DNA of 23,859 bases from Bacteroidetes bacterium UBA7692. GTDB lineage: Bacteria > Bacteroidota > Bacteroidia > Chitinophagales > LD1. The translations under genes and the position numbers were made by a program. Position 1 is the stretch's first letter. Every line of letters starts with the position of its first letter. The stretch covers positions 14,032 to 37,890 of the forward strand of contig DLGO01000148.1 in NCBI GenBank assembly GCA_002482725.1. The letters run 5' to 3'. The notes beneath the pieces are model-generated. The model did no database searches. It was not told the DNA's origin and saw nothing but the letters and a program-made list of their open reading frames with translations. This document shows, piece by piece, positions 7,474 to 16,924 of the stretch.

Positions 7474-8922
7474 ATGAAAACGAAACTGAAATTTATGGGC
7501 AAGTTGCTGAAGAACGGGTTGGCGGTCGGAGAGATCGCCGCCCGCTCTCTCACAGATACAATCCTGGAGGGAGTGGAACACTTGAACGGTGGAGATGGTG
7601 ATCCCAATGAAGCTTCTTTCGCCGATATTGAGGACATAGCAAGCACTTCAGGAATGGGCGTGTACATCGACGGCCGTAATAGGCTAATGGAAATTGAAAC
7701 CTCGCTAAAAAATCTGGCAGTTTTTGGCCCGACCGGTTCCGGCAAGACCACGATGATAGCCGCGCCAAACCTTCTTGACCCAAACGGCCACTCTTACATC
7801 GTGCACGACCCGAGCGGTCAGCTTGCGCAGTGGTCGGGCGAATACCTCAAGGAACGCGGGTACGAAGTGATGGTGCTTGACTTCAACAGTACCGAATCAG
7901 CCTGCTTCAACCCGATGGACTTTGTGAAAGATTCCTCAGACGCTAATAAGCTTGCAATGAACCTTACCAATCCAACCATAGGGTCCCAGCAAGGGGACAA
8001 GTTCTGGGAACAGAGTACGAAGTCCCTGTTGAGGCTTTTGATCATGCCGCTTACTCGTATGGAACCCAAATACAGGAACATCGCGAACCTCAAGCACCTT
8101 CTTACTGGATTCGCTGCGGGAGAGACTGCCGCCATAGATTCGATATTTTCCAAGCATTCGACCAACGAGGAATTCCTAGAATACAAGGCGCTGATAAAGA
8201 GCAATGAGAAGACGCTTTCCTCCATCGTGATGAGCGCCCTGGCCGCGCTTGAACTTTGGAACGACGAGCTTGTCTGCAAACTCACTTCAATGACCTCAAT
8301 ACATTTCCAACAAGCCCGCCGCGGTAATTGGGCACTCTTCATCCGCAACAGCGTATGGGATTCGAAGTATTACAAACCGATCATATCCATAGTCCTGGAA
8401 TCAGCTATGAAAACTTATATGAAGGAACTTCCGTGCGAAGATGACAAGCCCGTATTTTTCATCATAGACGAATGTTCTACACTCCACCTTGACTCCCTGG
8501 ACCAGGTACTCAGCAATAACCGAAAACACCGGTTTGGGCTTTTATTATTCTTCCAGTCTAGAAGCCAGGTATATAACGCCTTTGGCCAAGAGGCAGGATC
8601 AAACCTACTGGCCAACTGCCACAGTAAGATATACCTAACGGGAGGCGACATGAAGACGGCAAAGGAACTTGAAGATCTCCTAGGTAAGAAGACGTCCACA
8701 AGGGATGGCAGGAGGGTTTCCCTGCCTCTCCTAAGCAGTCAGAATATCAGGATGATGAACGCCGATGAGGCCATCCTGATAAGCGGCTCCCAAAAGCCCT
8801 TCTTGCTTAAGATGACACCATTTTACGCCCAACCTTTCCTCAGGCATAGGGCAGGTAAGGAACCTTTTTTATACAAGCCAACAATTATTCCATCACCAGT
8901 ATCATTAATACCTCTTAAATGA
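7474..8922 (+). CDS. VirD4/TraG-like type IV coupling ATPase lacking N-terminal membrane helices
   Basis: 482 residues. It is an ATPase of the coupling-protein family that brings the relaxase-DNA complex to the secretion channel. Walker A is GPTGSGKT (residues 85-92), followed by the family's IVHDPSGQL and CFNPMDFV segments; Walker B is VFFIIDE (D332, E333) with CSTLHL after it, and LLLFFQSRSQV follows as the usual glutamine-containing strand. Canonical VirD4/TraD proteins carry two N-terminal transmembrane helices; here the ~80 residues before Walker A are soluble. The preceding genes encode separate membrane proteins. Its stop overlaps the start of the MobC-like gene (ATGA), giving translational coupling to the relaxosome genes. 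Confidence 0.93.
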   Translation: MKTKLKFMGKLLKNGLAVGEIAARSLTDTILEGVEHLNGGDGDPNEASFADIEDIASTSGMGVYIDGRNRLMEIETSLKNLAVFGPTGSGKTTMIAAPNLLDPNGHSYIVHDPSGQLAQWSGEYLKERGYEVMVLDFNSTESACFNPMDFVKDSSDANKLAMNLTNPTIGSQQGDKFWEQSTKSLLRLLIMPLTRMEPKYRNIANLKHLLTGFAAGETAAIDSIFSKHSTNEEFLEYKALIKSNEKTLSSIVMSALAALELWNDELVCKLTSMTSIHFQQARRGNWALFIRNSVWDSKYYKPIISIVLESAMKTYMKELPCEDDKPVFFIIDECSTLHLDSLDQVLSNNRKHRFGLLLFFQSRSQVYNAFGQEAGSNLLANCHSKIYLTGGDMKTAKELEDLLGKKTSTRDGRRVSLPLLSSQNIRMMNADEAILISGSQKPFLLKMTPFYAQPFLRHRAGKEPFLYKPTIIPSPVSLIPLK

Positions 8923-9473
8923 ATAAACTCAGAAAGAACAGCGGACTTTACCAATTCCTGGAATCCAAAGGCGTGCTAGACCAAGGAAAGGAGAAAATAG
9001 ATGCTGCCAAGAAAGAATACAGGCGCTTGTACCAAAGCACCTATAAGAAAAGGTACAGGGAAAAGGTATGCGAGCACACCGTTTCTTTCAAGCCAATTGA
9101 GGAGAAAAGGATTTCCCAGCTAGCGCGAGAGCACGGCATGAAGTCTGCTGAATATGTGCGCCAATCAGCACTTGCATACGCCGAGAAAAGATACCTCGTT
9201 CCAAGGACCGAGTCAATCGTCAGGGTACACCAACAAGTTGCGCTGATGCGCACCCAGATTGCCCGCGTATCCGAAAAAAGCGGTTTTTTCCAAAGAGACA
9301 AGTCGGAATCCATCGAGCAGCTACTTTTCTCGCTAGAGAATGAGATCAGGAGCTCGTTACTAAATCCAAAGGATATAGAAGCGGCAATAAAGGACTTCAT
9401 GCAGTCTCACCCCGAAGATTTCAGAAACCTTATGAAAAAAATTATGAGTAATGATCGTGAAGTCCATGGGTAG
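8919..9473 (+). CDS. mobC: MobC-like relaxosome accessory protein
   Basis: 184 residues, overlapping the coupling ATPase by 4 bases and the relaxase by 23. The middle segment VSFKPIEEKRISQLAREHGM followed by KSAEYVRQSAL has the strand, helix, turn, helix pattern of ribbon-helix-helix MobC proteins, which bind the transfer origin and help the relaxase melt and nick it. The flanks are basic and helical (KKEYRRLYQSTYKKRYREK). The C-terminal ~60 residues are less typical. Gene order (coupling protein, mobC, relaxase) supports the call more than sequence alone does. The symbol is used in the family sense. Confidence 0.8.
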   Translation: MNKLRKNSGLYQFLESKGVLDQGKEKIDAAKKEYRRLYQSTYKKRYREKVCEHTVSFKPIEEKRISQLAREHGMKSAEYVRQSALAYAEKRYLVPRTESIVRVHQQVALMRTQIARVSEKSGFFQRDKSESIEQLLFSLENEIRSSLLNPKDIEAAIKDFMQSHPEDFRNLMKKIMSNDREVHG

Positions 9474-10386
9474 GAAGGCAACCTCCTCCATCGGCTCCCT
9501 GCTCGATTACATCCTCAGGGACGAGGCCCTGCTAAAGGACGGTAAAGGCAACGCGCGCATACTGCGGCACAACGTCATTGGCAGGACCATCCCCGAAATG
9601 GAAAAGGCCCTTGAAGAGAACGAGGCGAACAGGAGGTACCACAACAAAAGGAGCAACAAGTTCTACCATGACATCCTGTCGTTCTCGCTCCGGGATACCC
9701 CTCACCTGGACATGGACAAGCTGGAGGACCTTGCGAGGGAGTACGTACGGCTCAGGAACGAGAACAGCATGGCGGTCGGCTCGTTCCACGGAGACCGGGA
9801 CCACCTTCACGCGCACCTGCTGCTTAGCGGCGTGGAGATCGGAAGCGGAGAGACGATCCGCGTGACGCGCGAGGAATTCAAGAGGATAAAGATCGAACTT
9901 CAGGAATACCAGCAGAGGAAATATCCCGAGCTTGTTTCCGTAGTTGAACACTCGAAGAAAAGGGAGCGTGATGTGCCAGAGAAAGAATTCCAATTGGTAG
10001 AGCGCACGGGTAAGCCTTCAAGGAAGGAAGATATAAGAGCGATCCTGCATGCTTCCTATGAGAAGGCCATTTCGCCTGACGCGTTTTACAAGGAACTGGA
10101 GCAGCAGGGCCTTACGCTGTACAAACGCGGCCATCAGATGGGCATAGAGGACAACAGGAACTATCGCCTTTCCACCCTTGGCTATGGCCCAGAAAAGCTC
10201 GAAGAACTTGAGAAATCGAGCGACAGGATGGAAGAACTCGCCTCACTAAGGGGCGATAAGGAAAGCCGTGCCATGTCCATAGATGGCAGGCAAGAAGCAG
10301 GCGTACCAGAAGGGCAGGTTTCGTACGAAGCGACCTCGGAAGAAATCGCGTTGGAAAGCAGCCAACAACTGGGAAATGAGCTATGA
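9451..10386 (+). CDS. MOBP-type relaxase (mobilization nuclease)
   Basis: 311 residues starting within the MobC-like gene. The enzyme nicks one strand at the transfer origin and becomes covalently attached to DNA. The likely nucleophile is Tyr20 in SLLDYI; the metal-binding histidine motif is HGDRDHLHAHLLLSG (H113, H118, H120, H122). The N-terminal MIVKSMGRKATSSIGSLLDY is typical of Bacteroidetes relaxase/mobilization nucleases. A conserved C-terminal extension around residues 190-255 (SRKEDIRAILHASYEKA, then GLTLYKRGHQMGI) follows, then a charged low-complexity tail. It is shorter than many relaxases and lacks a helicase or primase domain. Family confidence is high. Confidence 0.93.
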   Translation: MIVKSMGRKATSSIGSLLDYILRDEALLKDGKGNARILRHNVIGRTIPEMEKALEENEANRRYHNKRSNKFYHDILSFSLRDTPHLDMDKLEDLAREYVRLRNENSMAVGSFHGDRDHLHAHLLLSGVEIGSGETIRVTREEFKRIKIELQEYQQRKYPELVSVVEHSKKRERDVPEKEFQLVERTGKPSRKEDIRAILHASYEKAISPDAFYKELEQQGLTLYKRGHQMGIEDNRNYRLSTLGYGPEKLEELEKSSDRMEELASLRGDKESRAMSIDGRQEAGVPEGQVSYEATSEEIALESSQQLGNEL

Positions 10387-10446
10387 CTTTCCCGATCAGT
10401 GCGCGGCCGATTTTTGAAAGACGACAACATTTCCGATATTGGCACT

Positions 10447-11514
10447 ATGTACCTTTTAGCCGATCTCATTGACCTCGAACTGCTAAAGACCGTACTCGAA
10501 TACCTGGGAATGATCTCCGCGGCGGCCTTCGGTGTGATAGGGACGCTTTTCGACAACCACAGGGAGGAGACGCACGTAATCGACGGCAAGGTGGTCACCA
10601 GGAAAATTCTCATCAAGTGGGGCAAGGTCGCAATCGTGGGAATAGTGCTTTCGCTGCTCGTAAGCGCGTCGTCGAAGGTGATAGAATACAAGATCAGCAA
10701 GGACAACGAGGCCAAGACAAAGGACTTCCAGGATTCGGTACTTATCAGGCTTCAGGCGTCGCTAAAGAGCGCACAGGACCTGTCGGATTCCTCGTCCCTG
10801 ATAGTGGGCAAGCTGGAAAGCGTTGAAGGGCGCGAAAGGGAAAACCTTGAGAAGTCGGAGGGCATACTTGACGGCACCCTTTCCGGCCTCAACCCGCTCT
10901 TTCCCATTACGGTCAATATAAATTACAAGATCAAGCTCTCAAAGGAGGAAAAGGACACCCTGTTAGGCATAATGGGAGGCATGCCTTCCCCGCTCGAAGA
11001 TACGGGCGCATACGTCTCATGGCGATACGGGACCATGATATTCTTTGACAGGCATCCAGAACAATGGCCTAAGGAGAAGTTCGTGGCCCGCCTCAGGACG
11101 TACCTGCGGGATCCCTACTTCAGGAAGTTCGACATATTCATAAACGAAGGAAAATGGCCGCATGATCGTTACGTTATTTTCGAGCTGATGTCATATCCGC
11201 AACTATCCAGGATGGAATTTCACTATCTGGAGCATAGCGGCGAGCTGTACGCCAGGGCCTACTTCAGCGAATCAGGTGGCAACTCGAGCGAGTTCAAGAT
11301 AAAGAGCCTTTACGAGATAAAGGGCGGCAGCATCTCAGTGCAGTCTGAGGAAAGCTTGGGAGATGCCTTCACCCTCAACTCCATATATTTCAGCAGCGGC
11401 CCCTATGACGACCAGTACCTGATTATGCCCAAAAGGAAAGGTAAATACTATTCAATCCCGATTTCCGAGGTGCTGAAAGGCAGGCAGAAGGAAAAGAAGA
11501 AGCGGATCCCGTAG
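10447..11514 (+). CDS. Membrane protein with coiled coil, last gene of the mobilization operon
   Basis: 355 residues from the ATG at 10447; a GTG at 10399 would add 16 residues. Two hydrophobic helices (about 5-35 and 60-80 from the ATG) flank a polar loop (DNHREETHVIDGKVV). After the second come a charged coiled coil (~85-145) and a C-terminal mixed domain containing WRYGTMIFFDRHPEQWPKEK and YPQLSRMEFHYLEHSG. Codon use and GC content match the relaxase upstream, so it belongs to the backbone. It ends 25 bases before the convergent secreted-protein gene. I do not recognise the family. A role in transfer or entry exclusion is possible but unsupported. Confidence 0.7.
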   Translation: MYLLADLIDLELLKTVLEYLGMISAAAFGVIGTLFDNHREETHVIDGKVVTRKILIKWGKVAIVGIVLSLLVSASSKVIEYKISKDNEAKTKDFQDSVLIRLQASLKSAQDLSDSSSLIVGKLESVEGRERENLEKSEGILDGTLSGLNPLFPITVNINYKIKLSKEEKDTLLGIMGGMPSPLEDTGAYVSWRYGTMIFFDRHPEQWPKEKFVARLRTYLRDPYFRKFDIFINEGKWPHDRYVIFELMSYPQLSRMEFHYLEHSGELYARAYFSESGGNSSEFKIKSLYEIKGGSISVQSEESLGDAFTLNSIYFSSGPYDDQYLIMPKRKGKYYSIPISEVLKGRQKEKKKRIP

Positions 11515-11539
11515 GAGCCCACTTCCCAATAACCAGATA

Positions 11540-12853
11540 TTATCTCCTGATAAAGAGGGACCTGAACTCTCCCTCCTTCGTCGATATGGACAGCATGTAG
11601 AGGCCGCCCGAGAGGCCCGAAACATCCAGTGCCCTCTTCCCTGTCATGGTCAAACCTATCTTCCTGCCCACCATGTCGATGGCATAGGCCTCAATGGCAG
11701 TTATGCCCTCATAGTTCAGGATGCTTTCAGAAGGATTCGGGTAGACCTTAATTGCCCGGAGAGGATGCTCTTCCAAGCCAGACACCAAGACACTGACGCA
11801 GGGTGTTAGATATTGACTGCTAGTCCCTACTGATACCTTGCATGCATAGGAGCCCGATTCTGTCGGCACGAATTCCCTGCCCCTCTCGTTGAATACCCTG
11901 TCGCCCGTGGAGCAGTCTATCCACTGGTATCGGACACCCTCCTGCGCCACTGATAGGGCACCATTGAAAGTTGTCACCGCACTGTCGATTTGGACCACGA
12001 TTAGCGACACAGAAACGATACTGTCGCATCTTCCCGCCTTGGGAATGGTATCGTAATAAGCCCCCGCGTCCGTGAGCTGCCGTCCGTAGAATTCGTACGT
12101 CTGCCCATCGAATATGGTATCAAGAATCCCGCCAGAGGGATAACCTACCAAAAGATAGAGCATGGATATGCTGTCGCATCCGCCTTGGGCCGTAAAGGTG
12201 TCCGTATACATGCCCGGAACGGTGTAGGCGTTGCCGCCGAACTGGTAGGAGGAACCCGGGCAAATTGTTCGTATTTCACCCGTCTGTATCTCCGCCTCGA
12301 AATAGAGCGCGAGATAATATGTGCTGTCACAGCCGCTTGCGGAAGTATAATGGAATTCATACGCACCGTCTGCGGTATAGGTGTTTCCCGCGTATGAATA
12401 GCTCTGTCCAGAGCAGAAATGCTTTTCGTCCTGCCGTGCTATCCACTGGCACCGCAGGTATCTCTCTATAAACATGTCCGTAGCGCTGCCACCCTGTACA
12501 TACACCGAACCACAAGCATACAGGCTGTTATTAAATGGCGCCACGGATGGTGAATGCATGCTGTTTGCAATCGGGAACGACGTCACTGCATACCCCATCT
12601 CGCTGTACATCGCAGCCTCATACTGTGACACTATGTAAATGCTGCCATCCTCCCCTATCTCGAGCGCGTTTGGGGTAGGAATGTTCTGGTTCCTTGCCCA
12701 CAGGAGGTTTCCTAGCGAATCGTACTTTATTAGGAAGTTGCTATTTGACCCGACTGCCACCATCCCGCCTCGCGTATAAGCCCCCGTCACGCATTTTAGC
12801 GGCGGTGATAAACCCAAAATTACAATTACTATAAATAAGCTTGAGCGCTCCAT
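11540..12853 (-). CDS. Secreted repeat protein with type IX secretion sorting tail, N-terminus probably replaced
   Basis: 437 residues from the ATG at 12853 (an ATG at 12880 is also in frame). The last ~75 residues (IKVYPNPSESILNYEG, then LSGGLYMLSISTKEGEF) are a type A T9SS sorting domain, so the family is exported through the outer membrane in gliding-type Bacteroidota. The middle has three tandem ~60-residue repeats built as C/D-G-x-x-Y, x-G, Y-T, G-x-Y-x-D, then CDS-I. The N-terminal part (NFLIKYDSLGNLLWARNQN) is like a beta-propeller or SBBP repeat. The first ~25 residues resemble a signal peptide, but their DNA also reads in the opposite direction as convincing ATPase sequence, and base composition changes there. 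I infer that the true 5' end was lost. Confidence 0.75.
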   Translation of the reverse strand: MERSSLFIVIVILGLSPPLKCVTGAYTRGGMVAVGSNSNFLIKYDSLGNLLWARNQNIPTPNALEIGEDGSIYIVSQYEAAMYSEMGYAVTSFPIANSMHSPSVAPFNNSLYACGSVYVQGGSATDMFIERYLRCQWIARQDEKHFCSGQSYSYAGNTYTADGAYEFHYTSASGCDSTYYLALYFEAEIQTGEIRTICPGSSYQFGGNAYTVPGMYTDTFTAQGGCDSISMLYLLVGYPSGGILDTIFDGQTYEFYGRQLTDAGAYYDTIPKAGRCDSIVSVSLIVVQIDSAVTTFNGALSVAQEGVRYQWIDCSTGDRVFNERGREFVPTESGSYACKVSVGTSSQYLTPCVSVLVSGLEEHPLRAIKVYPNPSESILNYEGITAIEAYAIDMVGRKIGLTMTGKRALDVSGLSGGLYMLSISTKEGEFRSLFIRR

Positions 12854-14150
12854 ATTGATAGAAGATAATGCCACGGGCATATCGACAAAAAAAGCTCAGT
12901 CCCTATTGACCAATATCGCACAATCAACAAAGGATAGATATTCCGACAAGGGCTTCAGAGGTATTGGCAGATTGGGCGGATTAGCATATTGTGACAAGCT
13001 GATTTTTGAAACTGCTTTTAAAAATGAGCCTAACAAAAGCAAAATGGTCTGGGATGCAAAGCAACTGAGGAGAATAATAAATGATGCAACTTATAATATA
13101 GAAGCAGCGGAGCTTATCAGTGTGATCACTGACTTTTCAAAGGAACGAAATAAGGAAGGGGATCACTTCTTCAAAGTGAAAATGGAAAATGTGTCAAGGG
13201 ATGAGCTACTTGAAGAAGGCCTTGTCCGTGAGTATCTATCAATGGTAGCTCCAGTTCCCTTGCCAAAAACTTTTTCATTCTCTGAAAAAATTTATGCAGA
13301 AGCAAAAAAATCGGGAATAGAGTTTGATGAATATGAGATAACGCTTAATGAAACAACTTTAACAAAGGGATATAAAGATTCAATTTTTAAAGATGGAGAA
13401 ATCACTGACAAAATAATCGATATTGAGTTTATGCAATCTCCGAATGATAGTAAGGATTTACTTTTTTGGGGATGGTATGGGATATCTGAAAAGATGCAAC
13501 AAATCCCTCCAGAAAATACTGAACGTTTTTTAAGGCTTAGGAAAGCAAACATCCAAATTGGGCTTGATAATCGATTAGATGAATTTCATAAAGAAGCAAC
13601 GGGCAATAATTATTTTATTGGTGAAATTCATGCCATGGCCAGGGACTTAGTTCCTAATGCTAGAAGAGATTTTTTTGTAGATAGCCCAACGACCTCCGCA
13701 TTTAAAACGGATCTAAAAGATCTTTTTCAATCTGTTTTATACAAGCTGTATTACGATTTTTCCAAGAAAAATAGTTCGATTAAGACCTTGGAAGAAGCGG
13801 ACAAAATGAACGTAGGAGAAGGAAACAAATTGACTGGCGAAGAACAGGTGAGATTCGAAAAAAAGGTTGAAAAGGCAATTAAAGACATAAATACGCTACA
13901 GGTAAAGTATAAAGATAAGGCGCTAGGGAAGCTAATTAAAGAAAAGGCCTCTACATATATAGACAAAAGACCACTAGATTCGCAAGGTAAAAAAAAGGAT
14001 ACTGGTTCAAACAAGCAAGCCCATTCTGCTCCTAAATCTCTGCAAAATGGAGAACAGACCTTGGTCGAGCGAATCTTTAAAGTAATAAGGGACAATCTTG
14101 AAAAAAAAGCAGCTGAACAGTTAATATCAAAAATTAAGGAGATATTATAA
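12780..14150 (+). pseudogene. GHKL (Hsp90-like) ATPase, 5'-truncated
   Basis: A start is available at TTG 12855 (431 residues), but the frame is open back to 12780 and the preceding codons (KPKITITINKLERSI) fit the strand that precedes the ATP-binding IEDNATGIS motif, so recognisable gene sequence starts near 12807. FRGIGRLGG is the glycine-rich lid box of Hsp90/MutL/paracaspase-associated ATPases. The N box, an upstream helix with Glu and Asn that holds magnesium, is missing, because the DNA beyond ~12800 belongs to another gene on the other strand. The rest is a helical middle domain and a Lys-rich C-terminus. It leads an AT-rich operon; its stop overlaps the next start. ATP hydrolysis is unlikely as it stands. 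Confidence 0.75.
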
Positions 14151-16125
14151 TGAGGAAAATACTTTTACTCGAACCCAACTATCAGAATAAATATCCCCAA
14201 TTGGGCTGATGAAAATATCCACCTATCATAAAATGCTGGGTGATAAGGTTAGGTTTTATAAAGGCGATCTTAAAGATTTTATTATAAATGATCTTTATGA
14301 AAGTGCTTTGCCAAGGTTAAGAAGAATAAATAAATCTGTTAGTTGGGAACTACACGGATCATTAATTAAAAAGTATATACAGCTAAAAAGAGCGAGTACA
14401 TTCGAAGAGATAAGCAGGCTCTCTCCAGAAAGTTCATCCCAAATTAAATTGTATTTAGATCGGATATCAAATTACTATAAAAGGAAAGAGTATGCGCAAA
14501 ATCCTCAATATGACAGGATTTATGTCACTACCTTATTTACATTTTATTGGAAAATCACCATAGAAACAATCCATTTCGCAAAAAAATTGGTTAAGTCTCA
14601 GGACCAACTCTTAATTGGTGGAGTAATGGCTTCCTTGCTACCTAAAGAGATAGAAATAGAAACCGGCATAAAGCCAATGACTGGATTGCTGGATCGCCCA
14701 GGAGTGCTGGACCAATCCCCTATCGCCAAGAATATCATTATAGATGATCTACCGCTTGATTACTCCATACTGGATGAGATTGAATATGAGTATCCAACCA
14801 AAAGCGCGTATTATACCTTTATGACAAAGGGATGCACTAGAAAATGCGCGTTCTGTTCCGTACCAAAATTGGAACCCACCTATAAGCCTAAGATTGAAAC
14901 GATTGATAAATTCGGCGAGGTTAACGTAAGATTCGGTGAGCAGCAGAATTTATTGCTTATGGACAATAACGTTCTGGCGTCCCCTAAATTTGCTGAGATA
15001 ATTCAAGAAATAAAGGACATGGGATTCTATAAGGGCGCAGTCTACAAGGAGCCAGACCAGCTTAAAATTGCCATTAAAAATCTTAGATCAGGATATAATG
15101 ATAGGGCTTATAAAAATAGATCGTATAAGCTCATTCATGAAATTAGTGCTAAAGTTAAGTCCAGTGACAAGGAATCTTTCTACGATATTTTGGAAAGATT
15201 TAATCTGGTTCTTCTTGAGACAACCACAAAGTCAAACCTGCTCAAAGCCTATCGCGAGCTTTCTCCATATTATGAGAAATATAGGAACAAAACCGCCAGA
15301 AAAAGATATGTCGATTTTAACCAAGGAACTGACGCCAGGTATGTTACCGACGAACTGATGAGGCTTATGAGCGAAATACCCATAAAGCCATTGCGAATCG
15401 CTTTTGATTACTTGGGGATAAAGAAGCAATATATCAATGCAGTAGAACTGGCTGCCAAGTACCATATCAATGAGCTATCCAATTATTTGCTTTATAATTT
15501 CAATGATACTCCAAGTGATCTTTACGAACGCCTAAGCATTAATGTTGACCTGGGAGAAAGACTAGGGATACATATTTATTCGTTTCCTATGAAATATATT
15601 CCTCTTTTTGGTGAAGAGGCCAAGGACAGGGAGTTTATAGGTAAGAAATGGAATAAAAAATTCATTCGCGCAGTACAATCTATCTTAAATGTTACTAAAG
15701 GAATAGTGGCCCCAGGTAGGCATTTTTTTGAAAGGGCATTCGGAGAAAGTATAACCGAGTTCTATTCCCTTCTTTACATGCCAGAGACTTATATTGTTTA
15801 TAGGAGCTTATTCGAAGAATTGGGTTATACAAGAATTTGGAATGAGACATATGAATCACTGAGTGTATCCGAGCGCGAGGAAGCACATTCACTCATTGAA
15901 GCAAATGATTTTCGGGATTATGAAAAGAAGACAAGCAATGTCAGGATATTAGAACTATTAAAGCATTACACAATTAAGCGCCAGGATATAAAGCAGGATA
16001 CCGATCACAAAAAATTAAAGAGGAAATTTGATAAGCTAATAAAGAAAAATCAACACCACAATCTAACCTTAACCTATGATTTTGAAGCTATAGAAGCAAA
16101 AAAGAAGCATGTGGCCCTTGTATAA
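14150..16125 (+). pseudogene. Radical SAM enzyme with a probable one-base frameshift near its start
   Basis: The main frame, open from ATG 14209, gives 638 residues with the iron-sulfur motif C209-x3-C213-x2-C216 (GCTRKCAFCSVPK) that binds S-adenosylmethionine; glycine-rich and DFNQGTDAR stretches follow as in B12-type radical SAM proteins. The true start appears to be ATG 14150, overlapping the ATPase stop: it encodes MRKILLLEPNYQNKYP, a Rossmann-like first strand, then hits TGA at 14207. Adding one C to the CCCC run at 14195-14198 would join the frames as NKYPPIGLMKIS. Full length would be ~658 residues. The fault may be a sequencing error, or the shorter form may be made from the TGATGA restart. 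The substrate is unknown. Confidence 0.8.
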
Positions 16126-16135
16126 AAGATAACTT

Positions 16136-16924
16136 ATGGAATTAGAATTTCGGAATCCCGACTATATACGACCTCTTGGAAGTTCGACACATATTTTATC
16201 ACATCCAAGTACTTCTGATACTATAGAGCTTGGAATTTTTCAGGAGCATCGAATAGCTTTTTTCTATTGGTTAAGATGGACAAGGGATTCAGGCAGGACA
16301 GCTAGTTTGGTTTCATTTGATTGGCACCAGGATCTGTGCTTCCCATGTGAAACAGAAAAAAAATGGTTGATTGAACTAGATCAAAGCGATAACGGACAGG
16401 TAGCCTTTTTTGCTTGGGCAAAGCTTGCTCCGGGAAATGACGGGCATATTTTGGCTGCGGCATACTTGAATCTAATAGGCAATGTTTATGTTCTATGTAG
16501 GCAAGGAACCTTTGAGCAGGACTGGGAGGATGAAGAACTTGTCGACGATATGGGCAATAAGCATTTGATAAGAAAATTCAAAACACCTGAAGCGCTCTAC
16601 GAATGCTTAAACGATTCAAACGAAACGGATATATATTTTGATATTGACCTAGATTTTTTTACAATTCAAAACAGTCTAAATGGGGTTGGCGAAACTTTTA
16701 CTTATATGACCAAAAAGCGTATCTTAGACATTTTATGCGTTACAAACAAATTAATGTCTTGGATAAACAAGAGAATGCGAGGCTTTACTATCGCCACGGA
16801 GCCGGAGCATTGTGGTGGTCTGTTAAAATCCAATAAGCTTTTAGGGATTATTTCTGAGCATTTTTTCTTTCCTGATTTATTTACCCAAAATTGTGACTGG
16901 AAACATAAATACCATGACAAATAA
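16136..16924 (+). CDS. UPF0489-family arginase-fold protein
   Basis: 262 residues. It has the binuclear metal-site motifs of the arginase/deacetylase superfamily in order: SFDWHQDL (D62-x-H64-x-D66), DIDLDFF (D169, D171, D173) and EPEHCGG (E222 to G228). This arrangement is that of UPF0489, which includes peptide arginases that convert arginine to ornithine in ribosomal peptides. Whether this one acts on a peptide, a small amine or something else is unknown. All metal ligands look intact. It starts 10 bases after the radical SAM gene and its end overlaps the next small gene by 11 bases, so the four genes form one transcription unit. Confidence 0.82.
   Translation: MELEFRNPDYIRPLGSSTHILSHPSTSDTIELGIFQEHRIAFFYWLRWTRDSGRTASLVSFDWHQDLCFPCETEKKWLIELDQSDNGQVAFFAWAKLAPGNDGHILAAAYLNLIGNVYVLCRQGTFEQDWEDEELVDDMGNKHLIRKFKTPEALYECLNDSNETDIYFDIDLDFFTIQNSLNGVGETFTYMTKKRILDILCVTNKLMSWINKRMRGFTIATEPEHCGGLLKSNKLLGIISEHFFFPDLFTQNCDWKHKYHDK

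Noticed and set aside
7818..8348. Minus-strand 176-residue frame opposite the coupling ATPase
   Set aside because: Ser-rich antisense shadow of a clearly assigned gene.
9578..9865. Plus-strand 95-residue frame inside the relaxase gene
   Set aside because: A Thr/Arg/Ser-rich shadow of the relaxase in another frame.
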